NCBI GenBank assembly: GCA_964370715.1
Contig: CAYJKJ010000001.1
Span: 62,001-126,000 of the forward strand
DNA length: 64,000 nt
Origin: CAYJAY01 sp964370715
GTDB lineage: Bacteria; Bacillota; Clostridia; Oscillospirales; Ruminococcaceae
Reading direction: 5' to 3'
Shown here: piece by piece, positions 8,638-15,177 of the stretch
How the letters are laid out: each line of letters starts with the position of its first letter
Position numbering within the stretch: position 1 is the stretch's first letter
The notes under the pieces: generated by a model
Told to the model about the DNA's origin: nothing
Databases searched by the model: none
What the model saw: only the letters and a program-made list of their open reading frames with translations
Position numbers and translations under genes: made by a program

Positions 8638-9843
8638 CTATATCTGTTTCCATAAAAAAAGTACATTATTAAAATTCTTAAATAATTGCTTCGTTTCTTT
8701 ACTGTTCTTATAATCAAGAGCCACTACTATAGCGCTGTTTTTTTCGTCAATTCCTCCAAGTTCTAAAACAGGCATATGTTTATAATAAATAGTTGCACCT
8801 TTTCGAGTAAGTTCATCTTTAATATAAGGTGCATCCAACAACCCACCTATCTTATCATTTGAAACGACTATCCCTTTTGTATTTTGCAGGGTATCTTTCA
8901 TAATATCTAACAAAAACATTCCATAGAAGCCGATTCCAAAAATATATACATTTTCATTTGTTTCCATAAAATTGTATATATCAACATAAGAAGCACTACA
9001 TTTCCCCAGAACTATAGGTCTCACATCTTGTTTTGCAACACAACTTTTTTCTATTAAACTCTTGCTAAAATTTAGATGATAACTTCGGTTTACCGAATCA
9101 ATAATCATGTCAACATCGTAAAGCCCTAGTGACATAATATGTTGCAATAGATATAGCAGGTTATTTTCATCGTAAAATTCAGGTGCAAAAGCCCTTTTTT
9201 TTAAGATTGGATAACCGTCTTTTAATACAGAATGCGCACAACTACCAAAAATATAGTAATTGGTTTTTTCTACATATGAACAATACTTATACCCCTTTTT
9301 CAACATATGCTGGTAAATTCCAACTTCATAATATATTGAACTTGAAAGACGACCATTTATCGTAGGAATATTATTAAAAAACTCGTATAGATCACCATTA
9401 AACAATATGTTTTTCCTAAAAACTAAAAAATACCCTTGTGAATAGGTAAATATTCCACCATCATTGTGGCCTATTCCCCAAAAGTCACATTGTTTATATT
9501 TCATTTTAATAAAAAGTTCTTCAATAGGAACCAAAAAACCAAAAAACGTTGTGTTGCAAAGAACTATCTCGTCATACTTGCGAATCCCATCCTTCCCTAA
9601 ACAATTCACAAGTATTTCCTTATAAGAACCAGCATCGTAACCTTCATTTTCACGAACAACTAACCTATCAACACAACCCTTTAAGCGCATCATATCATTG
9701 TTTGATATTTCGGAATTGCTAACAAAAATTATTGTCTGTGCAACAAGAGCTAGCTGTCGTATAAGAGAAAATATATACTCATCAACTATTCCATCTTTGT
9801 CATAAAACTGCAGGATGACACAACGCTTATATGTTTTCAGCAA
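8638..9843 (-). CDS. RgpF-like glycosyltransferase with C-terminal Rossmann module (paralogue)
   Basis: 401 residues with the same plan as the 7233-8384 protein: VILQFYDKDGIVDEYIFSLI at the N-terminus, VRENEGYDAGSYKEILVNCL, DEIVLCNTTFFGFLVPI, and a C-terminal module starting VYIFGIGFYGMFLLDIM, followed by GIVVSNDKIGGLL. RgpF-family proteins act in rhamnose-glucose polysaccharide and related wall-glycan assembly, usually in the cytoplasm on lipid-linked intermediates. The gene begins 3 bp after the stop of the upstream TagD-MocA fusion. Two such copies suggest two related side-chain or backbone linkages; which is not visible. Confidence 0.83.
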   Translation of the reverse strand: MLKTYKRCVILQFYDKDGIVDEYIFSLIRQLALVAQTIIFVSNSEISNNDMMRLKGCVDRLVVRENEGYDAGSYKEILVNCLGKDGIRKYDEIVLCNTTFFGFLVPIEELFIKMKYKQCDFWGIGHNDGGIFTYSQGYFLVFRKNILFNGDLYEFFNNIPTINGRLSSSIYYEVGIYQHMLKKGYKYCSYVEKTNYYIFGSCAHSVLKDGYPILKKRAFAPEFYDENNLLYLLQHIMSLGLYDVDMIIDSVNRSYHLNFSKSLIEKSCVAKQDVRPIVLGKCSASYVDIYNFMETNENVYIFGIGFYGMFLLDIMKDTLQNTKGIVVSNDKIGGLLDAPYIKDELTRKGATIYYKHMPVLELGGIDEKNSAIVVALDYKNSKETKQLFKNFNNVLFLWKQI

Positions 9844-9846
9844 ATA

Positions 9847-11178
9847 TCATCTACCCCCTAAAAACTCACCTATAATTCCCGCTATCTCCATGCTCTCTTT
9901 TCGGGTTAATAAATCTGCACCAATTTTATGCCCATTTATCTTAGAAACAAACTCAGCAAGCTCATATCTCAGACCGCTACCCATAAAATCAGTCTTATAC
10001 TCCTGATTTTTCCTTGTATCTTCAAAACAAACTTTAAACTCTTTCATAAGCCACCATGGTGACTTTGCTAGTATATATCCTTTAGTCCCCGAAATTAACA
10101 ACTGTCCATCCGATTTGATTCCAAGCCCTGTTTTTGATGTTGCAAACCCATTTTCATAAGTGAAGTATGCTTTTGTATATATGTCAACGTCGTTGTCCGC
10201 TTTTATACTGTGAAAACTAACCTCTTTGATATTGGATCCCATAAGTTTAGTAATCGCCATAAGATTATAACTCGCAAGCTCTGTGAAACTTCCACCAAAT
10301 TTTATATCAGTAAGTTCACGTATATCTTTAGTATGTGGAAGTTTTGTGAAACAGGCCTCTACATCTCGAACCTTTCCAATAACTCCGCTTCTGATAATAC
10401 CAAGCAACTGAACGAAACCTGGGGCATAGGCTATCTTAATCGCCTCCATAAGCACAAGACCTTTATTCTCGGCTAAGTCAAAAGCTTTTTGCGCCTCTTT
10501 TTTGCTTAAAACCATAGGTTTTTCACATATAACATGCTTGCCAGCGTCTAACGACCTCACTATATAATCGTAATGCGTTTCATGAGGAGAAGCAATATAC
10601 ACCGCATCTACTTTTTCAATAAAATTATCAAAATTATTTTCTCCATCTATTAAATATGTCTGTGAAAATTTTTCTGCACTTAATGCATTTGGGTTATACA
10701 CACAAGTAGCTTCTATCCCACTAACATATTTTAGTTCATTCATAAAACGTCCGGTTATTCTTCCAGTACCAATAACACCTATACGGATTAAAGGATATTT
10801 TTGAGTACGTAACTGAGTGCTAGAAATATCCTTTGTGCGGTCTAAGTAGATAACTTCGCAATAATCGCTAAGATAATCAAACTCCCCAATCCAATCTGAA
10901 CCGACGGTAAAGATATCAGCTTCGTATTTTAAAATATCCTCCAATTTTTGACCTGCGTGATCCTCTGTAATAACTTTGTCTGCAAAACCACATTGCTCAA
11001 TATTTTGACACCGAGTCAAATGTGGTTCTATGACATTTAGTTTTCCCCTTAGTTTATCATAATGATCTGTTGTTACACCAACAATAAGATAATCTCCAAG
11101 CGCCTTTGCACGTTCAAGTAGCTTTAAGTGTCCCTCATGCAACATATCAAATGAACCATATGTAATTACTTTTTTCAT
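9847..11178 (-). CDS. Fusion of TagD-type cytidylyltransferase and Gfo/Idh/MocA oxidoreductase
   Basis: 443 residues. Residues 1-130 form a glycerol-3-phosphate cytidylyltransferase-type domain: TYGSFDMLHEGHLKLLERAK holds the HxGH site (HEGH), TVGSDWIGEFDYL follows, and DISSTQLR supplies the STQLR-type motif. Residues 132-443 form a Gfo/Idh/MocA dehydrogenase: RIGVIGTGRITGRFMNEL, then GKHVICEKPMVLSKKEA with the EKP signature. Separate TagD enzymes are about 130 residues, so this is a real fusion with no stop or frameshift between the parts. Next to a TagF-like transferase it probably makes a CDP-polyol. The fused dehydrogenase may prepare the polyol phosphate or a related sugar; this is inference. 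Confidence 0.85.
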   Translation of the reverse strand: MKKVITYGSFDMLHEGHLKLLERAKALGDYLIVGVTTDHYDKLRGKLNVIEPHLTRCQNIEQCGFADKVITEDHAGQKLEDILKYEADIFTVGSDWIGEFDYLSDYCEVIYLDRTKDISSTQLRTQKYPLIRIGVIGTGRITGRFMNELKYVSGIEATCVYNPNALSAEKFSQTYLIDGENNFDNFIEKVDAVYIASPHETHYDYIVRSLDAGKHVICEKPMVLSKKEAQKAFDLAENKGLVLMEAIKIAYAPGFVQLLGIIRSGVIGKVRDVEACFTKLPHTKDIRELTDIKFGGSFTELASYNLMAITKLMGSNIKEVSFHSIKADNDVDIYTKAYFTYENGFATSKTGLGIKSDGQLLISGTKGYILAKSPWWLMKEFKVCFEDTRKNQEYKTDFMGSGLRYELAEFVSKINGHKIGADLLTRKESMEIAGIIGEFLGGR

Positions 11179-11214
11179 ACACAGCCCCTTTTTAGTTATT
11201 CATACTTATTTTTT

Positions 11215-12426
11215 TTATTCATCTCCAAATTCCATAAGGTTTAAAACAATATCGGCTACCCTTTTTGAAGCAAATCCATCTTCTAGCACACCATATTCTT
11301 CAGAAAAACATTTAACTGATTGGTCATACTTTTCTTTGTCGAAAGCTAAAATATTCCTCTCTAAGTGTTCATTTGAAGTTGCTGTGGAAAACGGTAGGCT
11401 AAACATATCCCACATAAGTTCGCCACGATCTGCAACATATTCTTCAAGATCGTCGGCGTATATAAAAACAGGTATTAATCCGTTTATTGCATCAAATGCT
11501 GAGCTAGAATAATCAGTTATAAACACATCACAAGCAGCAAGAATCTCGTTCATATCGTATGCAGTGCTCACATCGATAAAATTCGCATCATTTTTATTAA
11601 TAGGCATAGTTTCTAGGTTTGCTGCAAGTTGTGGGTGTAGCCTTAAAAATACCCACCACTCTCCGCCAAATTTTTTTTCAAGGCTTGTTACAACTCTATT
11701 AAAATCAATTGTTGGTTCCTCAACATGAATATTCCTCTTTCCTTGCTGACTACCACCTCGGAAGGTTGGCGCATATAACACAATTTTACTTTGTTCGGGG
11801 ATATTATATTTTTCTCTAACTGCCTTGCAAATCTGATTTCGATTCTTAAAAAAAACATCGCATCTTGCAGAACCGGTTTGCTTTATTACTCCGTCATAAA
11901 GCAACATATCCGTATATTTTTCTGTGCACCAATCAGAATTTGATAAAACTATATCTATAAGCTTTGAATCATATTCGCTCACAATTCTAGCTATTTTCGG
12001 GAATAGTTCGCCCCGAAGTTTACCAACTGCTTTAAATGCAATCGCACCATGCCAAGTTTGAATATAAAACTGACCTTTACGCTTTAGCGTCCCATATTCC
12101 ATTCTCGCATTACTTATCCAAACCTTTGAAGTTGCAAGGTGATATGCTCGATTAAAAAATGTATTATTTACTACTTTAATAGTATTCGGGAATTTTTTCC
12201 GAACATCGTTTACTAACCAAACCATATTCAAAGTCTCATCTTCTTTTTGCAGCTGTTCCGATATATACCGAGGATTACAACAATATCCGCCATTCCCTTC
12301 AAAAGTAATAAATGATATTTTTTTAGAGTTTATGGGTAACAAACTAAAAAAGCGAAAACAAAAACTTGTTATTTTCGCTTTTCGCTTTCGGCTGTTAATA
12401 TACCTCTGTTCTGAAGTTTTGGACAT
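11215..12426 (-). CDS. CDP-glycerol glycerophosphotransferase family protein (TagB/TagF-like)
   Basis: 403 residues, matching the glycero-/ribitol-phosphotransferase domain of TagB/TagF/TarL. Recognisable parts are ISFITFEGNGGYCCNPRYI at the N-terminus, FYIQTWHGAIAFKAVG with the QTWHG motif, GSARCDVFF, VLYAPTFRGG, FLRLHPQL (catalytic His region), and CDVFITDYSSSAFD with the TDYSS motif. A basic, amphipathic N-terminus (residues 1-30) would fit membrane association. It is the first gene of the leftward cluster; AGAGGGA precedes its ATG. It would transfer polyol phosphate from the CDP donor made by the neighbouring fusion enzyme to a lipid-linked glycan. Confidence 0.9.
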   Translation of the reverse strand: MSKTSEQRYINSRKRKAKITSFCFRFFSLLPINSKKISFITFEGNGGYCCNPRYISEQLQKEDETLNMVWLVNDVRKKFPNTIKVVNNTFFNRAYHLATSKVWISNARMEYGTLKRKGQFYIQTWHGAIAFKAVGKLRGELFPKIARIVSEYDSKLIDIVLSNSDWCTEKYTDMLLYDGVIKQTGSARCDVFFKNRNQICKAVREKYNIPEQSKIVLYAPTFRGGSQQGKRNIHVEEPTIDFNRVVTSLEKKFGGEWWVFLRLHPQLAANLETMPINKNDANFIDVSTAYDMNEILAACDVFITDYSSSAFDAINGLIPVFIYADDLEEYVADRGELMWDMFSLPFSTATSNEHLERNILAFDKEKYDQSVKCFSEEYGVLEDGFASKRVADIVLNLMEFGDE

Positions 12427-12910
12427 TTTCCCTCTACTTATATTATCGTTAATTTAAAATACGACAAATTTTGTTTTTTCTCGAAATATACTTTACCATA
12501 AATTCAAAATTTAATCAATTCAATTTAATGTATTTATTATATATAATATGTAAACATTAGTTTAAAAACTAAGTATTTTGATAAAGGTAGGGTTAACTAG
12601 AATAAATAGGAACAGGAATAAGCAAAAACATCTAAGACATTGTAGCCTTCAACTAGGTATATAAATTGATTGAAAAAAAACTCCTTTTGCAATTCCGTCA
12701 ACCACCGATGAGGATGTATTGCTTCATAAAGAATAACTCATGCAGTTTATATGTGCATTGCACTAGTATTGCACGCAAAAAGCACTAACACAAACAACCT
12801 AAAGTTGACCAAATTACTTGATATTTTATTGATTAATTGAGAAAAACAATATAAAACAAGCAAAAAAACATAATTTTGCATAAAAATTGAAAAATAATTT
12901 CTATATAAAT
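12427..12910. other. AT-rich intergenic region between glycan cluster and antitoxin
   Basis: About 480 bp upstream of both the leftward glycan operon and the rightward antitoxin gene. The glycan operon promoter should be here, but I see no clear -35/-10 pair for it. Two TTGCAC motifs in the same orientation lie at 12758-12763 and 12769-12774, 11 bp apart; the first is part of a near-palindrome, GTGCATTGCAC, at 12753-12763. A 61-codon minus-strand frame crosses the palindromes at 12747-12932; it has no convincing start site or family and I treat it as chance. Confidence 0.5.
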
Positions 12911-12942
12911 TATCTGTGCAGTGCATTGACAATGCACAGATA
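12911..12942. promoter_or_regulatory. Nested palindrome overlapping antitoxin -35 (probable operator)
   Basis: TATCTGTGCA (12911-12920) is perfectly inverted as TGCACAGATA (12933-12942). Inside it, GTGCATTG (12921-12928) and CAATGCAC (12930-12937) form a second perfect inverted repeat around a single base. The -35 hexamer of the antitoxin promoter lies in the centre. RelB/DinJ-family antitoxins repress their own promoters by binding such palindromes through a ribbon-helix-helix fold. The TGCAC core recurs many times in the array downstream of the gene. Confidence 0.75.
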
Positions 12943-12954
12943 TATTAATATAAT
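12926..12954 (+). promoter_or_regulatory. Consensus sigma-A promoter of the antitoxin gene
   Basis: TTGACA at 12926-12931 and TATAAT at 12949-12954 with a 17-bp spacer: both hexamers and the spacing match the consensus exactly. Transcription should begin near 12961, leaving about 40 nt before the ATG. An unregulated promoter of this strength would be unusual for an antitoxin, fitting tight repression through the overlapping palindrome. Confidence 0.85.
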
Positions 12955-12955
12955 T

Positions 12956-12982
12956 AAATTGTAAAAAATCATTTTACAATTT
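12956..12982. repeat. Perfect 11-bp inverted repeat at the antitoxin transcription start
   Basis: AAATTGTAAAA (12956-12966) and TTTTACAATTT (12972-12982) are perfectly complementary with a 5-bp spacer. The element covers the expected transcription start, so it could be a second operator or a hairpin in the 5' leader. The TTGTAA/TTACAA arms are reminiscent of RelB-type operator sequences, from memory of that family rather than from a comparison. Confidence 0.65.
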
Positions 12983-12999
12983 ATATAAAAGGTGTAAAA

Positions 13000-13260
13000 A
13001 TGGCAACTACTAATGTAACTATACGCATGGATGCTAAACTAAAAAAGCAAGCGGAGGAACTTTTTGCTGATCTTGGAATGAATATAACGACTGCATTTAC
13101 AATATTTGCAAAACAAGCGGTTCGAGAACAGCAACTTCCATTTGTTATCACAAGAGTTCAAAGCGCAACAGCCGAGGATACAAAAAGCAATATTAATTTA
13201 AACCGTGCATTTTCTTTGGTTCCCGAGTATATGGATAGTATGGATATAGACGACAATTAA
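13000..13260 (+). CDS. RelB/DinJ-family antitoxin, orphan
   Basis: 86 residues. The N-terminus NVTIRMDAKLKKQAEELFAD forms the ribbon and first helix of a ribbon-helix-helix fold, then LGMNITTAFTIFAKQAVREQ, typical of DinJ, and PFVITR. DinJ is the DNA-binding antitoxin of the DinJ-YafQ mRNA-interferase pair. AAAGGTG sits 5 nt before the ATG. No YafQ or RelE-like frame follows; a terminator lies 35 bp after the stop and the next 0.9 kb is non-coding repeats. The C-terminal toxin-binding part is present (to residue 86), so the antitoxin looks intact while the partner is missing. It may act as a stand-alone DNA-binding protein. Confidence 0.88.
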   Translation: MATTNVTIRMDAKLKKQAEELFADLGMNITTAFTIFAKQAVREQQLPFVITRVQSATAEDTKSNINLNRAFSLVPEYMDSMDIDDN

Positions 13261-13295
13261 GCTATATGACTATAAAACCAATAAAACAAAACTTA

Positions 13296-13326
13296 ACGAG
13301 GCATCAGAAATGATGGCTCGTTTTTT
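13296..13326 (+). terminator. Rho-independent terminator after the antitoxin gene
   Basis: ACGAGGCATCA (13296-13306), GAAA loop, TGATGGCTCGT (13311-13321), then a T run to 13326. The 11-bp stem has one G-G mismatch. It closes a monocistronic antitoxin transcript. Confidence 0.85.
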
Positions 13327-13432
13327 CGAACCTTTTTTCCGGTTAACTACCCTCTTTTCTGTTAATTGACAAAAAAACAGCCCTGTTATAGATTAAATTT
13401 AAGAAAAAACAAGTTTTCAAAATTTCACCATA

Positions 13433-14112
13433 TGCACATACATATATGTATAATGCACAACTATTGCACTAACTCGGCACTTTTCATGCATTAGCTTTGC
13501 ACATCGTGGTTAATTTTAGGATGTAGAAAAAAAGCCCGATCTTCCCTCTTTATCTCGATAATCTCACAAATTAATCTAAATGCAGCTTAAAAGCGAAAAT
13601 TCAGCAGAGAACACCAAAAACAAATTATGTTTATTGCACAAAGTTGTTATTACAATGCACAATTTTTGCACTAACTCAGCACTTCTCACGCATCAACTTT
13701 GCACAGCGGGATTAATTTTGGAAGACAGAAAAAAAGCACCATCTTCCCTTTTTATTTCAATAATCTCATAACTATACTGAAACACCTTAAATCAGATAAA
13801 ATTTAGCATACATCAGAAAAAACCAATTGAATAATTTGCGCACATTTGTTATTACACCGCACATATATTATTTTATTTTGCACTGTGATTGCACAGCCAT
13901 GCACAACAAAAATTATTTTGTATATGAAAAGATATTATCGATGCTTTTTCTTTTTGATATAAAACCTCATTTTTTCAAAGGTAGAATAAAATCAACCCTA
14001 AACTCAACTTTATCCACCCTGTATTTTGCACATATTTATAATTACTCCGCACAGATTTTGCAATTTAATTGCGCTAGTAATGCACCAGTCTCGCACTAGT
14101 TTTGCACAAATA
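13433..14112. repeat. Tandem array of about 200-bp degenerate repeats with paired TGCAC motifs
   Basis: Four units each begin with an [AT]TGCACA-type motif, about 10 AT-rich bases, TTATTAC or similar, then a second NGCACA motif: 13433-13459, 13635-13661, 13839-13863 and 14027-14053. The second motif of each pair starts at 13454, 13656, 13858 and 14048, so unit lengths are 202, 202 and 190 bp. Units 1 and 2 align without gaps over at least 114 bp (13454-13567 against 13656-13769) at roughly 80% identity by my count. Units 3 and 4 keep the motifs and spacing but little else. Extra TTGCAC copies lie inside every unit. No credible gene overlaps; short frames here have biased composition. Confidence 0.8.
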
Positions 14113-14188
14113 TACACAGATGCAAAGAAATTAGTGCTAATTAATCTACCTATCGCTCATTCACGCTCAAGGATGAAAGCTCACCTTT

Positions 14189-14812
14189 TTAAAACGGCAT
14201 GAATTTTTGTTCTATAGTTAGATTCTCCATATTTTTCTTTAGTAGTTCCGAAAGATTTTTTTCGAATTTTTCAACATCTTTTGAAAGGAATATTAGCGAT
14301 AACAACACTTTATCGGAAAAGTTTGTATCTCTAACCTTCCCCCCTGCTGAATCTACTAATCGCAAAACCAGCTCATATAAACTATATTCAACCGAAACTT
14401 CAACTATCGAGCAAAGGCTTATTATCGAAATGCCCGATGCATTAACCGCTGCCCCGGCGGCGGCGGAATAGGCTCGAACCAATCCCCCAGCGCCCAGTAG
14501 CACACCGCCAAAATACCTCGTCACAACGACTACAGCGTTCTGTGTTGCGCTTTTTCTTAGAACATCAAGGATTGGCACACCCGCCGTTCCGGAGGGTTCT
14601 CCGTCGTCTGAGCAACGAGATATACCGCCATCTTTAAGAAAAAATGCATGGCAGTTATGTGTAGCGTCTTTATGCTTATATTTTATTTTAGCGATAAAAT
14701 CAATCGCCTGCTGTTCTGTTTCGGCTCGGTCGCAATAACCAATGAATCGAGATTTTTTCTCTATTATTAATGCTTCACCATAGCCTGTTGGAGTTTTATA
14801 ACTAACCGACAT
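14189..14812 (-). CDS. yigZ: YigZ/IMPACT family protein
   Basis: 207 residues, the usual length. The N-terminal UPF0029 domain shows KKSRFIGYCDRAETEQQA, HKDATHNCHAFFL, CSDDGEPSGTAGVPILDVL and VVVVTRYFGGVLLGAGGLVR, all hallmark segments. The C-terminal domain of about 75 residues (DUF1949-like) starts near residue 135. Family members are poorly understood and have been linked to translation or proteolysis; no function is assigned here. It is monocistronic by spacing. Confidence 0.93.
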   Translation of the reverse strand: MSVSYKTPTGYGEALIIEKKSRFIGYCDRAETEQQAIDFIAKIKYKHKDATHNCHAFFLKDGGISRCSDDGEPSGTAGVPILDVLRKSATQNAVVVVTRYFGGVLLGAGGLVRAYSAAAGAAVNASGISIISLCSIVEVSVEYSLYELVLRLVDSAGGKVRDTNFSDKVLLSLIFLSKDVEKFEKNLSELLKKNMENLTIEQKFMPF

Positions 14813-14853
14813 AAATTGATGATCCTTTATATTTAGTCAAACCATTATAATCG

Positions 14854-14880
14854 CAAAAAAAGCAACCTCTCGGTTGCTTT
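14854..14880 (-). terminator. Terminator of rpmE
   Basis: AGCAACC (14861-14867), TCTC loop, GGTTGCT (14872-14878), flanked on the minus-strand 3' side by a run of U from 14854-14860. It lies 5 bp after the rpmE stop. A run of T on the plus strand (14878-14882) may let it also work rightward. Confidence 0.85.
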
Positions 14881-14885
14881 TTAAA

Positions 14886-15086
14886 CTAATCAATGTTGAA
14901 ACGTTTTTTGAATCTGTCGACACGTCCGCCTGTATCGACGAGCTTTTGCTTGCCGGTATAAAACGGATGGCATTTAGAACAAATTTCAACACGGATATTT
15001 TCGCGTGTGGATTTGGTATTAATAACCTCTCCGCAAGCACATTTTACTGTAGTTTCTTCGTATTTCGGATGTATGCCTTGTTTCAC
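14886..15086 (-). CDS. rpmE: 50S ribosomal protein L31 (zinc-binding form)
   Basis: 66 residues: [19 protein letters not shown] at the N-terminus and [18 protein letters not shown] in the middle. The four cysteine/histidine positions of the zinc-binding (C+) L31 form are present (CAC ... CSKC). I choose GTG 15086, because AGAGGTG lies just upstream and the protein then begins like other L31 proteins. The longer GTG start at 15095 would overlap that site. Structural protein of the large ribosomal subunit, monocistronic with its own promoter and terminator. Confidence 0.95.
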   Translation of the reverse strand: MKQGIHPKYEETTVKCACGEVINTKSTRENIRVEICSKCHPFYTGKQKLVDTGGRVDRFKKRFNID

Positions 15087-15108
15087 TCTTTTCACCTCTT
15101 TTGCTCGT

Positions 15109-15151
15109 CAATATGCCATAATATAATAACATATATTGTGGCATATTGCAA
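15109..15151 (-). promoter_or_regulatory. rpmE promoter with inverted repeat
   Basis: On the minus strand TTGCAA (15151-15146) and TATTAT (15128-15123) are 17 bp apart. A perfect 10-bp inverted repeat, CAATATGCCA (15109-15118) and TGGCATATTG (15139-15148), brackets the -10 and overlaps the -35. This geometry suggests a repressor binding site; the regulator is unknown and the sequence does not resemble the Zur box I know. Confidence 0.6.
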
Positions 15152-15177
15152 CTGTTTTTTTTTATTTTTTATAAAAA

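Noticed and set aside
8425..8655. 76-codon plus-strand frame in the gap between the RgpF paralogues
   Set aside because: The opposite strand carries the better-supported truncated Rossmann frame with its own ribosome-binding site.
12680..12739. A short frame (PFAIPSTTDEDVLLHKE) that could be a gene remnant
   Set aside because: Only 19 codons between stops, no recognised family and no neighbouring fragments.
12747..12932. 61-codon minus-strand frame in the region before the antitoxin
   Set aside because: It crosses the promoter palindromes, has no convincing ribosome-binding site and reads like translated AT-rich intergenic sequence.
13580..14099. Two plus-strand frames (63 and 90 codons) after the antitoxin, considered as possible toxin genes
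   Set aside because: They lie inside the repeat array, do not resemble YafQ/RelE and have no ribosome-binding site.
13433..14112. CRISPR array or integron attC array as an explanation for the repeats
   Set aside because: Units are about 200 bp and diverged rather than short and identical with unique spacers; no cas, integrase or transposase gene is present.
14854..14882. Small non-coding RNA at the rpmE terminator
   Set aside because: A simple intrinsic terminator explains the hairpin.
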